DNA of 50,843 bases from Hydrogenophaga intermedia. Its GTDB lineage: Bacteria > Pseudomonadota > Gammaproteobacteria > Burkholderiales > Burkholderiaceae_C. The notes under the pieces are model-generated. The model saw only the letters and a program-made list of their open reading frames with translations. It was not told the DNA's origin and did not search any database. The position numbers and the translations under genes are program-made. The stretch lies in assembly GCF_000723405.1 (NCBI RefSeq), contig NZ_CCAE010000034.1:1-50843 (forward strand). The letters run 5' to 3'. Each line of letters begins with the position of its first letter. The stretch's first letter is position 1. Shown piece after piece: positions 44,989 to 50,843 of the stretch.

Positions 44989-46533
44989 ATGCGCAACAAC
45001 GGAGCCGTCACCCAACGCGAATACCCGATGCAGGATGGCCAGACCCTGGTGTCCACCACGGATCTCAAGAGCCGCATCGTCTATTGCAACCCCTCGTTCG
45101 TCGAGGTGAGCGGCTACGAGCGTGAGGAGCTCATCGGCCAGCCGCACAACATGATCCGCCACCCGGACATGCCGCAGGAGGCCTTTCGCGACATGTGGGC
45201 CACCATCCAGGGCGGCCACCCCTGGTCGGGCCTGGTGAAGAACCGGCGCAAGAACGGCGACCACTACTGGGTGCTGGCCAACGTGACGCCGGTGATCGAT
45301 GGCGGGCGCACCACGGGTTACATGTCGGTGCGCACCAAGCCCACGAGCGAGCAGGTGCACGCGGCCGAGGCGCTGTACGCCCGCATGCGCGAGGAGGCCG
45401 CGGCCGGCCGCGCGCTGCACGTGTTGTCCGCCGGGGAGTTGCAGCGCCGCTCGCCGCTGGCGCGCCTGGGCCGCGCGGCGCGATGGGCGTTCGGGCAGCG
45501 CACCCTGCTGTCGTTGCTGGCCATGGGCGCGGCCGGCGCGCTGCTGGGCTCGTATATGCCCAGCCACACCTTGGCCATCGGCATGACCAGCGTGGCAGCG
45601 CTGCTGGCGGGGGCCTGGCTGCAGCGCCTGGGCGACCAGCCGCTGGGACGCATCCTGCAATCGGCCAACCGGCTCGCCGCCGGCGACCTGGCCACGCGCC
45701 GCACCGACAGCGCGGGCGGCCTGATCGGGCGCATCCACCGCGGCCTGTCCCAGCTCAACGTGAACCTGCAGGCCGTGGTGAGCGACGTGCGCACGCAGGT
45801 CGAGGGCATGCACGACGCCACGCGCGAGATCAGCGCGGGCAGCGCCGACCTCAGCTCGCGCACCGAGGCGCAGGCCAGCAACCTGCAACAGACGGCGGCC
45901 TCGCTCGAACAGATGACGGCCACCATCAAGGCCAACGCCGATGCGGCGGGCCGCGCGGCCGAACTGGCGCGCGAGGCGCGCGGCCAGGCCGAACGCGGCG
46001 GCGAGGCCATCGAAGCGGTGGCTCGGCGCATGGCCGACATCCAGTCCGCCAGCGAGCGCATCACCGAGATCGTCGGGGTCATCGACGGCATCTCCTTCCA
46101 GACCAACCTGCTCGCGCTCAACGCGGCGGTGGAGGCGGCACGCGCCGGTGAACACGGCCGCGGTTTCGCCGTGGTGGCGGGCGAGGTGCGCACGCTCGCG
46201 GCGCGCGCGCGCGAATCGGCCAAGGAAATCAAGTCGCTGATCCAGGCCTCTCAGCTGCAGGTGCAGGCGGGCGCGCAACTGGTGGGGGAGACACGCGTCA
46301 CCGTGCAGGAAAGCGCCGGCAGCATCGGCCGCGTGAGCGCGCTGGTGGCCGAGATCAGCGCCGCGTCCAACGAACAATCCCAGGGCGTGAGTCAGGTGAA
46401 CGCGGCCGTGGCCCAGCTGGACAGCCTGACGCAGCAGAATGCGGCCATGGTCGAGCAACTCTCCGCGTCCGCCGCCTCGCTGGCAGCGCAGGCCGGCACC
46501 GTCACCGAGACGGTGCGCGTCTTCAAGCTCTGA
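44989..46533 (+). CDS. Aer-like PAS-containing methyl-accepting chemotaxis protein
   Basis: This receptor of 514 residues has an N-terminal cytoplasmic PAS domain (about 20-120) with the Aer-type blocks [29 protein letters not shown] and [19 protein letters not shown] short double membrane anchor ([15 protein letters not shown] and [17 protein letters not shown]), a HAMP-like region and the signalling domain follow, with [20 protein letters not shown] and [23 protein letters not shown] plus membrane hairpin without a periplasmic domain is the Aer plan, so it likely senses redox or energy state through FAD. The start ATG 44989 follows GGAG. The hybrid kinase gene begins 7 bases after its stop, suggesting cotranscription. 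Confidence 0.94.
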   Translation: MRNNGAVTQREYPMQDGQTLVSTTDLKSRIVYCNPSFVEVSGYEREELIGQPHNMIRHPDMPQEAFRDMWATIQGGHPWSGLVKNRRKNGDHYWVLANVTPVIDGGRTTGYMSVRTKPTSEQVHAAEALYARMREEAAAGRALHVLSAGELQRRSPLARLGRAARWAFGQRTLLSLLAMGAAGALLGSYMPSHTLAIGMTSVAALLAGAWLQRLGDQPLGRILQSANRLAAGDLATRRTDSAGGLIGRIHRGLSQLNVNLQAVVSDVRTQVEGMHDATREISAGSADLSSRTEAQASNLQQTAASLEQMTATIKANADAAGRAAELAREARGQAERGGEAIEAVARRMADIQSASERITEIVGVIDGISFQTNLLALNAAVEAARAGEHGRGFAVVAGEVRTLAARARESAKEIKSLIQASQLQVQAGAQLVGETRVTVQESAGSIGRVSALVAEISAASNEQSQGVSQVNAAVAQLDSLTQQNAAMVEQLSASAASLAAQAGTVTETVRVFKL

Positions 46534-46540
46534 AGCCCGC

Positions 46541-50266
<3,726 letters not shown>

Positions 50267-50304
50267 GGGCGCGGTTGGGCGCAGGAGCTTGAGTGACCGT
50301 CCGG

Positions 50305-50843
50305 TTACGGCCAATGCCCGACCGGATCGGGCGCGCAGGGCTGGTGCAGCCGCTCGATCAGCCGGTCGATTGCCTCCAGCAGGTCTTCCCCGGTGTTGGG
50401 TTTGTCGATCAGCTCGGTCACACCGGCCGCCAAGGCCTCGCGCCGCAGCTCGGCGCTGAGGTAGCCCGAGGTGATGGCCGCCGCGATGCCGGGGTGGCGT
50501 TCGCGCAGTGCGCGCACCAGCTCCACGCCATTCATGCCGGGCATGGAGTAGTCCAGGATCGCGAGTTCGTAGTCCACCTCGCCGCCGCGCACGGCGCGCA
50601 GCGCCTCGATGGGGCTGGTGAACACGCGTGGCTCGTGCCCGGCGCGGCGCAGCAGGCGCTGCATCAGGTCGGCGATGAGCTCGTCATCGTCCACGTACAG
50701 GATGCGCGTGCCGCGCGCCGCCGGCGTGGTGCGCGCAGTGCCGGGCACGGCGGGCGCCTCCCCCTCCCCCGCCTGCAGGGCAGCCGCGCGAAAGTACAGG
50801 TCGAACACCGTGCCCTCACCGGGCCGGCTGCGCACCCGCCCCG
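50305..50843 (-). CDS. hybrid histidine kinase, 3' part (HATPase end plus receiver), cut by window edge
   Basis: The reading frame is open to the window end, and the codons just inside the edge give GRVRSRPGEGTVFDLYF, the last strand of a histidine-kinase ATPase domain. This is followed by a linker and a receiver: ILYVDDDELIADLMQRLLRR, phospho-Asp in LAILDYSMPGMNGVEL, Thr/Ser in AAITSGY, and Lys in LIDKPNTGEDL. The order matches PAS-HisKA-HATPase-receiver hybrid kinases. A GTG at 50835 could be mistaken for a start of a single-domain regulator, but the ATPase strand before the receiver argues for a truncated larger protein. It converges with the CHASE hybrid kinase, 38 bp apart. Confidence 0.85.
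   Translation of the reverse strand, partial: GRVRSRPGEGTVFDLYFRAAALQAGEGEAPAVPGTARTTPAARGTRILYVDDDELIADLMQRLLRRAGHEPRVFTSPIEALRAVRGGEVDYELAILDYSMPGMNGVELVRALRERHPGIAAAITSGYLSAELRREALAAGVTELIDKPNTGEDLLEAIDRLIERLHQPCAPDPVGHWP

Overview
The window looks like a chromosomal segment of a GC-rich beta-proteobacterium, most likely Burkholderiales/Comamonadaceae (Hydrogenophaga, Variovorax, Acidovorax or Polaromonas type). The basis is strong G/C third-position bias, two Bug/TctC-type periplasmic binding proteins with local regulators, many LysR/GntR/MarR-controlled catabolic islands, and a GC-rich hairpin repeat at 32181-32256 of a kind I associate with comamonad intergenic regions. The genus is inference. 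I see no tRNA, rRNA, phage, insertion sequence or CRISPR array.

Layout. (1) 132-1828: a chemotaxis receptor with a tiny translationally coupled downstream ORF. (2) 2044-7122: a Baeyer-Villiger monooxygenase, orphan TRAP-type binding protein and HSL-family esterase operon, divergent from an SDR dehydrogenase and a MarR regulator. Two related palindromes lie in the shared promoter. The enzymes read as alcohol to ketone to ester/lactone to acid plus alcohol. (3) 7011-9505: a methyltransferase coupled to a small membrane protein, divergent from a GATase1-AraC regulator. (4) 9519-16869: a six-gene phosphonate operon, phnD-phnC-phnE-phnA-(Fe-ADH)-phnY, chained by overlapping stop/start codons, with a divergent LysR. 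It can carry phosphonoacetaldehyde to phosphonoacetate to acetate plus phosphate. A 434-bp hairpin-rich spacer follows. (5) 17304-23585: a GntR regulator divergent from a TRAP transporter (dctQ, dctM, dctP) with a D-2-hydroxyacid dehydrogenase, an RraA-family aldolase and a PfkB kinase, probably for a hydroxy- or sugar acid. (6) 23586-26529: an isocitrate-lyase/PEP-mutase-superfamily enzyme and a Bug-type binding protein, divergent from a LysR with two matching T-N11-A boxes between them. (7) 26548-28581: a soluble multi-PAS histidine kinase.

(8) 28723-37049: a branched-chain-type ABC importer in which the second permease and both ATPases are fused into one 850-residue protein, plus LivH and a LivK-like binding protein. 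It is divergent from an NTF2-like protein, a polysaccharide-deacetylase-fold hydrolase, an amidase and a GntR regulator. A 17-bp inverted repeat (one mismatch) lies in the shared promoter. I read this as import and stepwise hydrolysis of an amide- or imide-type nitrogen compound. (9) 37082-40979: a GntR regulator divergent from a crotonase-like protein, a Bug-type binding protein and a class III CoA-transferase. (10) 41097-50843: a signalling block with a NarX-like kinase and NarL-like regulator, a pseudo-receiver, an Aer-like chemoreceptor, a CHASE-PAS hybrid kinase with receiver and Hpt domains, and the 3' part of another hybrid kinase cut by the window edge.

The least ordinary items are the LivM-LivG-LivF triple fusion, the phosphonate operon with an iron alcohol dehydrogenase in place of the usual transaminase, the deacetylase-amidase operon, and several paired operator-like repeats that pair convincingly with neighbouring regulator genes.
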